Of a stretch of 13,878 nt of DNA, positions 1 through 7,913 are shown one piece after another. Position numbers and translations under genes: made by a program. The notes beneath the pieces were generated by a model. That model was given only the letters and a program-made list of their open reading frames with translations. It was not told the DNA's origin and did not search any database. This stretch comes from Bryobacterales bacterium. Its GTDB lineage: Bacteria > Acidobacteriota > Terriglobia > Bryobacterales > Bryobacteraceae. The stretch's first letter is position 1. The number at the start of each line of letters is the position of its first letter. The stretch spans positions 1 to 13,878 of the forward strand of contig JADYZL010000386.1 of the NCBI GenBank assembly GCA_020853155.1, written 5' to 3'.

Positions 1-49
1 CCGAAACGAGGAGCAAAAGGGCGCACCCAAGAGAAAATCGCATACGCAT
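1..49 (-). CDS. Start of an exported protein (partial, runs off the window); possibly a SurA/PpiC-type isomerase
   Basis: Reading the minus strand from an ATG at position 49 gives 16 codons, MRMRFSLGCALLLLVS, before the window ends. A basic start (MRMR) followed by an unbroken hydrophobic run is the beginning of a Sec signal peptide, so the product is probably exported. A second in-frame ATG lies two codons in, at 43. The start sits 18 bases after the mfd stop codon, with a weak GAG ribosome-binding element about 8 bases upstream, so the gene probably belongs to the mfd transcript. From memory, periplasmic peptidyl-prolyl isomerases of the SurA/PpiC type often follow mfd in Acidobacteriota. 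That is only a guess from context, because no domain is visible in this fragment. Confidence 0.6.
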   Translation of the reverse strand, partial: MRMRFSLGCALLLLVS

Positions 50-67
50 TCTATTATCTCGAAGAAA

Positions 68-3000
68 TTATTGGAGATCCAACAGGTAGGCTTTTACCTG
101 GGAAAGTAGATGGCCCGGCGTGTCCCAGGGTTTCAATGGGAGCCGAAGTACTCCGGCCGGCGTGAACTGCACGTCTTCGGTGCGCTGCACCATGCGCATC
201 AGGTTCTCCGGGTTCATCCGGGTTTGCGGATGGAACTTCACTTGCAAATACTGGCCGCGTTTCTCGAGCGTTTCCACGCCCAATTCCTTCGCAATGCTCT
301 TGCATAGCGAAAACTCCACCAGATGCGCCAATTCTTCGGGCGGGGCGCCATAGCGGTCGCGCAGTTCGTCCATCACCCGTTGGGCGTCTGCCGGATGCAC
401 GATGTCTGCAATCTTCTTGTAGGCGCGCAGGCGCTGCTGTTCATCTTCCACATAGGTGGCCGGGATGCGTACTTCGAGCCCCAGGTTGATGGCGGAGTGA
501 ATCTCGGGAGGCACATCCTCGCCGCGCATCTCGCGCACGGTTTCCTCGAGCATCGACATGTACGTGTCGTAGCCGATGGCGTCAATATGCCCGTGCTGTT
601 CGCCGCCCAGCAGGTTGCCCGCGCCCCGCAGTTCGAGATCGAGCGCGGCGATCTTGAAGCCCGCTCCCAGATCGGAAAATTCCTTGAGAGCGGCCAGACG
701 CTTGCGGGCGATGTCGGAGAGGGAGCCGTCGGGGGGCACCAGCAAATAGGCGTAGGCGCGACGGTTGGAACGGCCCACGCGCCCGCGCAACTGGTATAGC
801 TCCGAGAGGCCGAAGCGGTCGGCATTCTCGATGACGATGGTGTTGGCCGCCGGAATGTCGAGGCCATTCTCGACGATGCTCGTCGAAACCAGCACGTCGA
901 ACTCATGGCGCATGAAGCCGAGCACCACCTTTTCGAGGTCGGCGTCGGCCATCTGCCCATGCCCAACTCCGATCCGCGCGCCGGGCATCAATTCACGGAT
1001 GCGCGCCGCCTGCGAGAAGATCGTCTCCACGCGGTTGTGGATGACATAGACTTGGCCGCCCCGCGCCAATTCCTGCTCGAGTGCGGTCCGGACGATCTCG
1101 TCCTCGTTCCGCGCCACCACGGTGTGAATCGAAAGCCGGTCCTTCGGGGGCGTCTCAATCACGGAAAGATCGCGGAGCCCCAGCAGCGACATGTGCAGTG
1201 TCCGGGGGATGGGCGTCGCGGACATCGCGATCGAATCCACATTGTGCCGCAACTGCTTGAGCCGCTCCTTGTGCCGCACGCCGAAACGCTGCTCCTCATC
1301 CACCACGAGCAGGCCCAGATCGTGAAACTGGACGTCCTTCGAAAGCAGCCGGTGAGTGCCAATCAAGATGTCGGTCCTGCCCGCCGCGAGGTCTTCCAGA
1401 GATTGCTTGATTTCCTTCGCGGTGCGGAAGCGGCTGACGGAATCGATGCGCACTGGGAATGCCGCGAAGCGCCGCTTGAAGGTTTCGAAATGCTGAAAGG
1501 CGAGCACGGTGGTGGGCGCGAGCACGGCAACCTGTTTCCCATCGCCGAGCGCCTTGAAGGCCGCCCGCATCGCCACCTCGGTTTTGCCATAGCCGACGTC
1601 TCCGCAGAGGAGCCGGTCCATCGGAAGCTCGCTTTCCATGTCGCGCTTGATCTCGGTAATCGCGCGCGCCTGGTCCTGCGTTTCCGTGTACTCGAAGGAG
1701 TCCTCGAACTCGCGCTGCCAATTCGAATCCGCGGAAAACGAGAAGCCCCGGGCGAGTTTGCGCTGGGCGTAGAGCTTCAGCAACTCATCGGCCATGTCGC
1801 GCATTCGCGCCTTGACGCGAGATTTGGTCCGTTGCCAGGTGGCGCCTCCGAGCCGGTCGATTTGCGGTCTTGAGTCTCCTCCTCCGCGGTACTTCTGCAC
1901 CAGGTCCATGCGCGTCAACGGTACGTAGAGCTTGCTCTCATTGGCGTACTCGATGAGCATGAAGTCCGTCTTCGCGCCATCCTGGTGAACTTCCTTGAGC
2001 CCGAGAAATCGTCCGATCCCATGCTCCGCGTGAACGACGAAATCGCCCGGCTTGAGGTCCGAGACATCCAACGTGAAGGAGGCCAGATGCTGCCCTGGGC
2101 GCGAAGCGGGTTCCGGTGAAATCGCGGAGCGCTCGAACAGATCCTCATTGCCGAAGAAGGCGAGCTTCGAATCCGGCAGCAGGAAGCCGTTGGCCAGATC
2201 CCCGCGGGCGAGCACAATGCGCGCCTGCGCCACGGTGCGGTAGTTGCGCTTCGCGAGTGCGTCCCGCGCGGGGTCGTCCGTGGGGAGGTCGATCTCAAAT
2301 GGGCAATCATACTCCTCGAAAATATCCGCCATCCGTTCGAGTTCACCGGCGTTGGCGGCGAAGACGACCGTGGTATATTCCTGCTCCCGAAGATGCTTCG
2401 CTTCCTCGATCGCCTGCGGGACGTGGCCATGGAAGCGGAAGCCCGGCCTTGCCGGGATCTCGATGGCTCGCCCGCCACCCCCGGCGGAATTGAGCAGTTC
2501 AAGCTGCTCAAGCAGCAGGCTGGGCCGGGCTTTTGCCGAAGCGGCCCATTCTTCGTAACGAAAATACGCGCGCTCGGGAGGAAAGAAGCAGGAATCGGCA
2601 TCGGTCAGGCGCTGCCAAAGCTTCTCTGCCGCCGCCTGCACCTGAGCCGGCTCATCCATAACCAGCAGCACATGGGGCAACAGGTCCAACACGCTTTGCG
2701 GCCGGTCCCGGACCGCGGCCACCGCCTGCGGCCACCCCTCGAAGGGCGCCGCGACGGGAACGATGCTCTCGCCGAGCGCTTCCCGCAGTTCAGCGAATAA
2801 TCCATGCGATTGGGGATATTCGAGCAAGGGCAGAATCACGCTCTCCGCGACCGGCTGCAGGGAGCGTTGAGTGCCGGCGTCGAAGGAGCGCATCGATTCG
2901 ATCTCATCCCCGAAGAACTCGATCCGGACGGGGTTCGATTCTTCCGCCGGGAAGATGTCGAGAATGCCGCCGCGCACGGAGTAATCTCCCACCATTTCGA

Positions 3001-3550
3001 CGGGCTCGTTCCGCCGGTATCCCGCCGCATCGAGGAACTCCGCCACGTCTTCGAGCAGAACTTCTTCCCCCTTCCCGAGGCGGAGCGGGAGGCGCTGGTA
3101 AAAAGCGCGATCCTCGGTACGCAGCAAGGCCCCGGCGACTGGAGTCACGACGAGCGTCGTCTGATCCGTCGAAATACGGTGCAGGGCGATGGCGCGCTGT
3201 TTGAGGATTGCGCCGTGCGGAGATAGCCGCTGGAATGGGAGGACGTCGAGAGCCGGAAGCAGTAAAGGAGGATTCCGCCGGCCGCTGCCCGGCAGGAATC
3301 GAGAAAACGCCAGCGCGGAGCGATGCAATGCCTCCGCTTCCTTGTTGCTTGCGGTTACCGCAAGGATGGGCCGTTCGAGCCGCCATGCGGCGAGGGTAAG
3401 GTAAAGCGCTTTCGCTTCGGCATTCAGCCCGCTAAGACGCTGCTGGATGGGCGCGCCCTCCTGGGCCGCCGCGAACGCACGCATCCCTTCCGCGAAGGGT
3501 TCCTCCGCGGCCAGCGCCACCAGCAACTGCGCGATCCGATTCTCCAGCAA
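68..3550 (-). CDS. mfd: Transcription-repair coupling factor Mfd
   Basis: Mfd is a cytoplasmic DNA translocase that removes RNA polymerase stalled at DNA lesions and recruits UvrA for strand-specific excision repair. The 1160-residue product is full length for the family. The N-terminal UvrB-like region (about 1-340) includes VRGGILDIFP at 192-201. The RNA-polymerase-interacting CarD-like domain contains FVVHAEHGIGRFLGL at about 504-518. The motor carries Walker A GDVGYGKTEV (650-659), the DEEQ box (751-754), SATPIPRTL (778-786) and the arginine motif QLRGRVGRSNR (920-930). The TRG segment and LRGAGNLLGGEQHG (974-987) follow, and then the C-terminal regulatory domain. The chosen start is TTG at 3550, 24 bases after the rfaE2 stop and in the same frame. 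No strong ribosome-binding site is visible; ATG at 3484 is an alternative but would shorten the conserved N-terminus. Identity is essentially certain. Confidence 0.98.
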   Translation of the reverse strand: MLENRIAQLLVALAAEEPFAEGMRAFAAAQEGAPIQQRLSGLNAEAKALYLTLAAWRLERPILAVTASNKEAEALHRSALAFSRFLPGSGRRNPPLLLPALDVLPFQRLSPHGAILKQRAIALHRISTDQTTLVVTPVAGALLRTEDRAFYQRLPLRLGKGEEVLLEDVAEFLDAAGYRRNEPVEMVGDYSVRGGILDIFPAEESNPVRIEFFGDEIESMRSFDAGTQRSLQPVAESVILPLLEYPQSHGLFAELREALGESIVPVAAPFEGWPQAVAAVRDRPQSVLDLLPHVLLVMDEPAQVQAAAEKLWQRLTDADSCFFPPERAYFRYEEWAASAKARPSLLLEQLELLNSAGGGGRAIEIPARPGFRFHGHVPQAIEEAKHLREQEYTTVVFAANAGELERMADIFEEYDCPFEIDLPTDDPARDALAKRNYRTVAQARIVLARGDLANGFLLPDSKLAFFGNEDLFERSAISPEPASRPGQHLASFTLDVSDLKPGDFVVHAEHGIGRFLGLKEVHQDGAKTDFMLIEYANESKLYVPLTRMDLVQKYRGGGDSRPQIDRLGGATWQRTKSRVKARMRDMADELLKLYAQRKLARGFSFSADSNWQREFEDSFEYTETQDQARAITEIKRDMESELPMDRLLCGDVGYGKTEVAMRAAFKALGDGKQVAVLAPTTVLAFQHFETFKRRFAAFPVRIDSVSRFRTAKEIKQSLEDLAAGRTDILIGTHRLLSKDVQFHDLGLLVVDEEQRFGVRHKERLKQLRHNVDSIAMSATPIPRTLHMSLLGLRDLSVIETPPKDRLSIHTVVARNEDEIVRTALEQELARGGQVYVIHNRVETIFSQAARIRELMPGARIGVGHGQMADADLEKVVLGFMRHEFDVLVSTSIVENGLDIPAANTIVIENADRFGLSELYQLRGRVGRSNRRAYAYLLVPPDGSLSDIARKRLAALKEFSDLGAGFKIAALDLELRGAGNLLGGEQHGHIDAIGYDTYMSMLEETVREMRGEDVPPEIHSAINLGLEVRIPATYVEDEQQRLRAYKKIADIVHPADAQRVMDELRDRYGAPPEELAHLVEFSLCKSIAKELGVETLEKRGQYLQVKFHPQTRMNPENLMRMVQRTEDVQFTPAGVLRLPLKPWDTPGHLLSQVKAYLLDLQ

Positions 3551-3574
3551 AACGTAGCGACCGGCCCCCGCCGG

Positions 3575-4042
3575 CTATCGGCCGAGGGCGACTTCCACCA
3601 AATTCGTTGTCGAGTAGCCGGGTTCCAGAGGCAAGGCTTCCACGCGGCCTCCCGCAGCCTCCACTTCTTCCCTGCCTGCAATGAAATGAGCCCAATCCGC
3701 GCCTTTCACGAGAACGTCCGGCAGCACGGCGGCGATCAACTCACGGGGCGTGTCTTCGTCGAACAGGACGACCGCATCCACCGCCTCCAGTTGCAAGGCG
3801 AGTCTTGCCCTGGTCTGCTCATCGAGCATTGGCCGCGAAGGGCCCTTCAGCCTCTGCACGCTATCGTCCGTATTGAGCGCCAGAATCAACACGTCGCCCA
3901 AATCCCGCGCCCGTTCAAGCAGGCGCACATGACCCGGGTGCAGGATGTCGTAACACCCGTTCGTGAAGACGACCTTCTTTCCAGCCGACTTCCATTCCGC
4001 CCGTTGCGCGATCAAATCTTCGCGGGAGTAGAAAATGCTCAT
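3575..4042 (-). CDS. rfaE2: D-glycero-beta-D-manno-heptose 1-phosphate adenylyltransferase (stand-alone HldE C-domain)
   Basis: This cytoplasmic enzyme transfers AMP from ATP to D-glycero-beta-D-manno-heptose 1-phosphate, giving the ADP-heptose precursor of the LPS inner core. The 155-residue protein is a single nucleotidyltransferase domain. It has VVFTNGCYDILHPGH (24-38, with the HPGH catalytic motif at 35-38), VLILALNTDDSVQRLKG (51-67), VLVKGADW (110-117) and the family's terminal STTNLVE (144-150). It corresponds to the C-terminal half of E. coli HldE; no heptose kinase half is fused or present nearby. An in-frame ATG at 4096 would add 18 residues, but the family normally begins as MSIFYSREDL does, so 4042 is preferred. 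A purine-rich AAGAAGG lies a little far upstream. It follows the response regulator by 84 bases and precedes mfd by 24, so it probably shares their transcript. Confidence 0.93.
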   Translation of the reverse strand: MSIFYSREDLIAQRAEWKSAGKKVVFTNGCYDILHPGHVRLLERARDLGDVLILALNTDDSVQRLKGPSRPMLDEQTRARLALQLEAVDAVVLFDEDTPRELIAAVLPDVLVKGADWAHFIAGREEVEAAGGRVEALPLEPGYSTTNLVEVALGR

Positions 4043-4126
4043 GCGGTGCGTGCCACCTTCTTCAGGGTAACAGTACAACGAGCGCCACACGCGCATGCCC
4101 TTGCCAACTGCCTTTTCCCTCAGCCC

Positions 4127-4918
4127 TTACTCGCCGCCGCCGGATTCGAAGCGGTATCCCACGCCCCGCACGGTAAGCAGATGTTTCGGATTCTGCGGAT
4201 CGTCTTCGAGATACCGGCGGAGCCGCACGATGAAATTATCGATTGCGCGCGTGTCTGTATCCTCATGCAGTCCCCACACGTCTTCGAGCAGGCTCTTGCG
4301 GCTTACGGCCCGGCCTTCGTGCTCAATGAGATACTTCAGCAGGTTCGATTCCATCAACGTCAGCGGCACCTCCCGCTCTCCGTCGAGGATCTTAAGGTCG
4401 TCGAACAGGATCACCTTCTCGCCCAGTTCGAAACAGACGGGAAGCCCGTTCGGGGGGCTGGCCTTTCCCGGCTTCTCCGTATGTCTTGCCCAGTAGGTGC
4501 GGCGCAGCAATGCCTGAATGCGGGCGAGCAGCACCGCGAGTTCGAATGGTTTCGGCAGATAGTCGTCCGCGCCGGCGGCAAACCCGCTCACGACATCCTC
4601 CGGCCTCCCTCGCGCGGTGAGCATCAGCACCGGCACGTAGTTCCCAGCCGCGCGAAGCGTCTGGGCCACTTCGAACCCGGAGATCCCCGGCAGCATGACA
4701 TCGAGGACGATCAGATCAAACGGCTCCACCGATTGCGTACATAGCCGCAGCGCGTTCTCGCCGTCCTCGGCAAGCGTCACCGTGTAGCCTTCCGCTTCCA
4801 GGTTGAATCGCAATCCAACGGCGATATGGTTCTCGTCTTCCACCACCAGCAGACGCCGGGTGGGGGTCTCCGGACTGGCCCACGCGAACTTCGTGAGTTG
4901 CTCGGGAAAAGGATTCAT
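4127..4918 (-). CDS. OmpR/PhoB-family response regulator
   Basis: This cytoplasmic DNA-binding regulator is presumably phosphorylated by the kinase encoded immediately upstream. Of 263 residues, about 22-140 form a receiver domain: acidic pair E27/D28, phospho-acceptor D73 in LIVLDVMLPG, switch T101 in LMLTARG, and K123 in LPKPF. About 160-258 form a winged-helix OmpR-type effector ending in TVRGVGYRFE. The residues before the receiver (MNPFPEQLTKFAWASPETPT) are an uncharacterised extension. The ATG at 4918 overlaps the kinase stop as ATGA, and no well-placed ribosome-binding site precedes it, so translation is probably coupled to the kinase. All phosphorylation residues are intact. Target genes are unknown; its own long co-directional operon is an obvious candidate, by inference only. 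Confidence 0.95.
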   Translation of the reverse strand: MNPFPEQLTKFAWASPETPTRRLLVVEDENHIAVGLRFNLEAEGYTVTLAEDGENALRLCTQSVEPFDLIVLDVMLPGISGFEVAQTLRAAGNYVPVLMLTARGRPEDVVSGFAAGADDYLPKPFELAVLLARIQALLRRTYWARHTEKPGKASPPNGLPVCFELGEKVILFDDLKILDGEREVPLTLMESNLLKYLIEHEGRAVSRKSLLEDVWGLHEDTDTRAIDNFIVRLRRYLEDDPQNPKHLLTVRGVGYRFESGGGE

Positions 4919-5889
4919 GGCGCGACTATACGCTCCGTCTCCGCGGTGGGCTCATTCGCGGTGGCTGGGGGGAGGGAAGGCCGGGCCGGCGCGGCGGGCA
5001 GGTCCAGCGTGAAGATGCTTCCGCGCCCCGGCCCTTCACTCTCCGCGGTCACTTTGCCGGAATGCCTCCTCGCGATGCTGCGAACGATGTACAAGCCCAG
5101 ACCGGTGCCTTTCACGCGAAGGCTTCCCACGGCATGGCCCCGATAGAAGCGTTTGAAGATCCGGCCCAGTTCCGACCGGGAGATCCCCACTCCTTCGTCG
5201 CTCACGCGGAACTGGACGCGCCCCGGCTCGCCCGCCTGCACGGTGGCCTCCACCTGAATCTCCTTTTCGGAATACTTCACGGCGTTATCGATCAGGTTCA
5301 CCATTGCCGCCTGAAGATCGTCCGGGTCTCCCAGCACTTCGCATTGTGAGGGGGTGACGCAACGATTCGTGAAACGCAGTTGCGCTTCCGTGATGTGGTA
5401 GCGGCGCAGGCAGATCTCCAGCGCTTCCGCCGCCAACTCCGCCAGATTCACACGGACGGGGCTGCGCTGGTTCCGGGATGAACTGACGGCTCCCGCGCGA
5501 AGCACCATTTCGATGGTCCCCTGCAGACGTTCCGTATCCCGAAGCATGGTCTTGTAGAATTCCGCCTGCGTCGCGGGGTCCACTTCTCTCGATTGCAGCG
5601 TTTCCAGATAAAGGCGGATGGAGGCGACCGGCGTTTTCAATTCGTGGGTGACGGCATTCAGAAAGCTATCCTGCTGCTCATTCCGGCGGATCTCCCGCAC
5701 CAGAAAGATCGTGTTCAGCACCACTCCGGTGATCACCAGAAGGCTTACGATCATCCCCAGGGCCAAGAGCAGCCCTTCGCGCCAACTGATGACGATCCAG
5801 CCGATATTCAGCGCGACGGAAAGGGCAACCACAAGGATGCCCATGCTGATAAAAATCGGAATAGACCGCCGGTGTCCGCTTCGCGTCAT
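4915..5889 (-). CDS. Inner-membrane sensor histidine kinase with almost no extracytoplasmic sensor
   Basis: This is a two-component kinase that autophosphorylates on histidine and passes the phosphate to the regulator whose gene overlaps its stop by 4 bases. Numbering from the longer TTG start at 5898, two hydrophobic helices lie at about 14-38 and 43-68, joined by only a few polar residues. The dimerisation domain has the H-box VTHELKTP with H85. The ATPase domain has N-box NLIDNAVKYS (N205), G1 DEGVGI (234-239) and G2 GTGLGL (264-269). A Pro/Ala-rich tail of about 27 residues follows. ATG at 5889 is preferred because AAGGG (5901-5905) lies 11 bases from it but only 2 from the TTG. With no periplasmic domain, PAS or HAMP visible, it may sense within the membrane or through a partner; the coiled-coil membrane protein encoded just upstream is a candidate. 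Confidence 0.94.
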   Translation of the reverse strand: MTRSGHRRSIPIFISMGILVVALSVALNIGWIVISWREGLLLALGMIVSLLVITGVVLNTIFLVREIRRNEQQDSFLNAVTHELKTPVASIRLYLETLQSREVDPATQAEFYKTMLRDTERLQGTIEMVLRAGAVSSSRNQRSPVRVNLAELAAEALEICLRRYHITEAQLRFTNRCVTPSQCEVLGDPDDLQAAMVNLIDNAVKYSEKEIQVEATVQAGEPGRVQFRVSDEGVGISRSELGRIFKRFYRGHAVGSLRVKGTGLGLYIVRSIARRHSGKVTAESEGPGRGSIFTLDLPAAPARPSLPPATANEPTAETERIVAP

Positions 5890-5916
5890 TGCCGACAAAA
5901 CCCTTGGCTGGGGAAA

Positions 5917-5935
5917 GCCGCGTTTTCCGCGCGGC
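5917..5935 (-). terminator. GC-rich hairpin between coiled-coil and kinase genes (possible attenuator)
   Basis: GCCGCG (5917-5922) and CGCGGC (5930-5935) form a perfect 6-base-pair stem around a 7-base loop. It lies in the 57-base gap between the coiled-coil gene's stop and the kinase start. On the minus strand the stem is followed by TTTCCC, a very weak U-tract, so it would at best be a partial terminator or an mRNA-stability element. GC-rich sequence often makes such stems by chance. Confidence 0.25.
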
Positions 5936-5946
5936 GCGAGGCGCGG

Positions 5947-6825
5947 CTAGTTGGAACCGCGCGCCTGCTCCAATCTTCTCTCTAAATTCGCCGCTTGCGC
6001 ATTCAGGTTATTGATCTGCGCGATCTGATCGTCGAGGTTCATCGCGGCGGATTGGATCCGCGTGATCTCCGCGCCCATCCCGCTCTGCCCTCGTGAATCC
6101 GTGTCGATGCGGACGGCCATCGTGCGCAGGTTGTCGCTCAACTCCCTCATGCGGCGGCTGGCTTGTTCGAGCACGCGCAGGCGCCGCCGGTTCACATCCT
6201 CCAGATCCGCAACCGTCTTGGTCACCACGTCCAACTGGCGGCTGGATTCCTGGTTCGAATCCTTGTAGCGCTGATAGGCCGCTTCGAGGGAAGCCAATGT
6301 CTTTTCCTTGGTCTTCACCTGCTCCTGGAGCGCCGCGATCAGGCGCCGGGAACTCTCGCGCTGGCTCTCCAGATCGCTCCCGTTCTTCCGGGCTTGTTCG
6401 TTCTCCTGTTGAAGCGCGGCGAGTTCCTGTTCCAAGGACACGACCTTCTTCGATAGCTCGTCGCTGTAGGCCCTCGCCTCCCCGAGCGCCTGCTGGAATT
6501 GTCCCGCGGTGACCGCTTCCCGGGACCGTGCCTTCTCCAGTTCCCGCTGGCGCCGCAATGCCTGCTCCGCCTCCTTATTTCCGCCCGCGGCGAGTTCTTC
6601 CATGGCGTGCTGGATGGACGAAAGCCTCTCCCGCAATTGCGACGATTGCTCAAGCAATTCGTTTCTCTCGGCTTCCATCTTTGCCGCCCGCTCCCGTTCG
6701 AATTCCTGGTTGCGGGTGTGAACGAACACACTTGCCGCCAAGCCGGCCGCAAGCGCGGCTAGTGCGACAATCAGAACCCACAGCCACTTGGTGGACTTCC
6801 GTCCAGTGCTTTGGGATGCGGTCAT
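5947..6825 (-). CDS. Single-pass inner-membrane protein with a long periplasmic coiled coil
   Basis: No named family is recognised. The 292-residue product has a short basic N-terminus (MTASQSTGRKSTKW) and one transmembrane helix at about 14-36 (LWVLIVALAALAAGLAASVF). Nearly the whole remainder (about 38-290) is rich in Glu, Gln, Arg, Lys, Ala and Leu with heptad-like spacing and very few prolines, as expected for a long coiled coil. The helix is not followed by a cleavage motif, so it is probably a membrane anchor with the coiled coil in the periplasm. The start at 6825 is supported by an excellent AAGGAG seven bases upstream; the frame stays open to 6891 but that extension has no comparable support. 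It lies 74 bases after the VWA gene and shortly before the sensor kinase. It might be a scaffold or sensing partner, but no function can be assigned from sequence. Confidence 0.85.
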   Translation of the reverse strand: MTASQSTGRKSTKWLWVLIVALAALAAGLAASVFVHTRNQEFERERAAKMEAERNELLEQSSQLRERLSSIQHAMEELAAGGNKEAEQALRRQRELEKARSREAVTAGQFQQALGEARAYSDELSKKVVSLEQELAALQQENEQARKNGSDLESQRESSRRLIAALQEQVKTKEKTLASLEAAYQRYKDSNQESSRQLDVVTKTVADLEDVNRRRLRVLEQASRRMRELSDNLRTMAVRIDTDSRGQSGMGAEITRIQSAAMNLDDQIAQINNLNAQAANLERRLEQARGSN

Positions 6826-6832
6826 GCGATTG

Positions 6833-6838
6833 CTCCTT
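6833..6838 (-). promoter_or_regulatory. Ribosome-binding site of the coiled-coil gene
   Basis: AAGGAG on the minus strand, seven bases before the ATG at 6825. It is the clearest Shine-Dalgarno sequence in the window and decides the start in favour of MTASQS over the longer open frame. Confidence 0.8.
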
Positions 6839-6899
6839 GTACGTCTCCCGCTTCCCCCTTGTCCGCGGAACGCGGCGCGGCGGGGCGGCATCCTCGGAA

Positions 6900-7913
6900 T
6901 TACTTGGGAATATCGAACAAACTACGGTATTCGATCGGGCCGGAAGGGTGCTCCAGCGTCAGCGAAACCGCACCGCCAACCCCATCCGGCACTGTCACTT
7001 CCACGATGTCCATGGCCTGAATTGCATTCACCATATCACCAATCGCCACGGGGATCTCCGCGATCGACCGGCAGAAGACGCTCCGCCCGCCGGTGGCCTG
7101 AGCAAGCCGCTTGATGCCCGTCTGATATGCCTCGTTGAGGGTGTCGTTCCGGTAGTTGAGGTGAACCACGAAGATCGGCACGCTGGTGCGCAGGAGTTCA
7201 TTCGTGAGCGTGCTCACTTTCTCCCGGATGAGCGCGTCGGGGAATCGCCGGCTCAGATCCCGGCTATCGGCGGAATTGATCACGGGGTTCGTGTAGTCCT
7301 GGCGATAATTACTGATCTCGCTATCCGTGAGGTAGAGCACCGCCGCCCGAACCGGGTTCTGGCGCATCACCGGGTCAGTGACTCCGGCAATCACATCCAC
7401 CATCTCGAAAAATCCGGCCCGCCCGCTCATCGGCAGCGTTCCCAGAGCCTCCGCGAAGGCGTCCCGATCCGTGGAAGGGTCGAGCAGCACCATTGGCTGT
7501 TCGGGGATGCGGAGTAGCGATGGATAAACTTGCGGCTTCGTGTCGCGGATCGCCTGAACGATGGCGGTTTTCGCGGCTTCCGTCAGAATGAGCGCCTCTG
7601 AAAAGTCGATGGTGACGAACAGGAGCAAGGGGGTATCTCCGCCCCGTACGGAAGTGACCTTCGCCGGCGCGGATGCAAACTTGGCCGTAAACGAACCTGG
7701 GCTCAGATCCGCCCCAGCGCCTCCCCCAATCCAGACCGGCACAAGGATACTGGGGTGGCGCTGTTTACCGCTCTTCGGAGATTTTCCTTCCACTCCGCTG
7801 GACTTGCGTTTTTCGCCTTGCGCCGCGGGTTGTTCCGGGGCGCCGGCCGGGAGAAGGCTGGCCGTGAGCAGCGCAATCAGCAGCAATGCTAGGGGGCGCA
7901 TGGGAATCCGCAT
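6900..7913 (-). CDS. Secreted VWFA-related protein with a degenerate metal-binding motif
   Basis: The 337-residue product starts with a Sec signal peptide (about 1-25: basic start, then LALLLIALLTASLLPAG), followed by a Lys/Ser/Gly-rich linker (about 30-52). The rest resembles the VWFA-related proteins common in Acidobacteriota: a strand ILVPVW (56-61), a short ligand-like segment, LLLFVTIDFSEAL (97-109) where the MIDAS motif is expected, AAVLYLTDSEISNY (190-203) matching the second metal-site strand, and SVPIFVVHLNY (244-254). The first motif reads D103-F-S105-E-A rather than DxSxS, so metal binding may be weakened or lost. Its ATG overlaps the barrel gene's stop as TAATG with no ribosome-binding site, pointing to translational coupling and matched output. 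A second in-frame ATG lies at 7901. The family call comes from pattern recognition of a diverged sequence; the role is unknown, possibly periplasmic or surface protein binding. Confidence 0.75.
   Translation of the reverse strand: MRIPMRPLALLLIALLTASLLPAGAPEQPAAQGEKRKSSGVEGKSPKSGKQRHPSILVPVWIGGGAGADLSPGSFTAKFASAPAKVTSVRGGDTPLLLFVTIDFSEALILTEAAKTAIVQAIRDTKPQVYPSLLRIPEQPMVLLDPSTDRDAFAEALGTLPMSGRAGFFEMVDVIAGVTDPVMRQNPVRAAVLYLTDSEISNYRQDYTNPVINSADSRDLSRRFPDALIREKVSTLTNELLRTSVPIFVVHLNYRNDTLNEAYQTGIKRLAQATGGRSVFCRSIAEIPVAIGDMVNAIQAMDIVEVTVPDGVGGAVSLTLEHPSGPIEYRSLFDIPK

Noticed and set aside
905..1873. A 322-codon plus-strand open frame inside mfd, and similar long antisense frames inside the barrel gene (8462-9424, 9467-10279)
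   Set aside because: They are shadows of conserved coding sequence on the opposite strand, with no motif, signal peptide or supporting ribosome-binding site.
4043..4096. 18-residue N-terminal extension of rfaE2 to an upstream ATG
   Set aside because: Family members start close to the MSIFYSREDL position, and the extension (MRVWRSLYCYPEEGGTHR) resembles no known RfaE2 start.
3323..4744. A 473-codon open frame on the plus strand across the start of mfd, rfaE2 and most of the response regulator
   Set aside because: It lies antisense to three confidently identified genes, its translation shows no domain or motif, and its His/Gln/Arg-rich composition is typical of antisense frames in GC-rich DNA.
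6826..6899. CCGCG-TTC-CGCGG short hairpin in the gap between the VWA and coiled-coil genes as a terminator
   Set aside because: It has only a five-base stem with a three-base loop and no T-run. It is expected by chance in such GC-rich sequence, and the gap otherwise holds only the AAGGAG site.
6528..7517. A 329-codon plus-strand open frame across the coiled-coil and VWA genes
   Set aside because: It opposes the AAGGAG-supported coiled-coil start and the coupled VWA gene, and its translation is low-complexity and Arg/His-rich.
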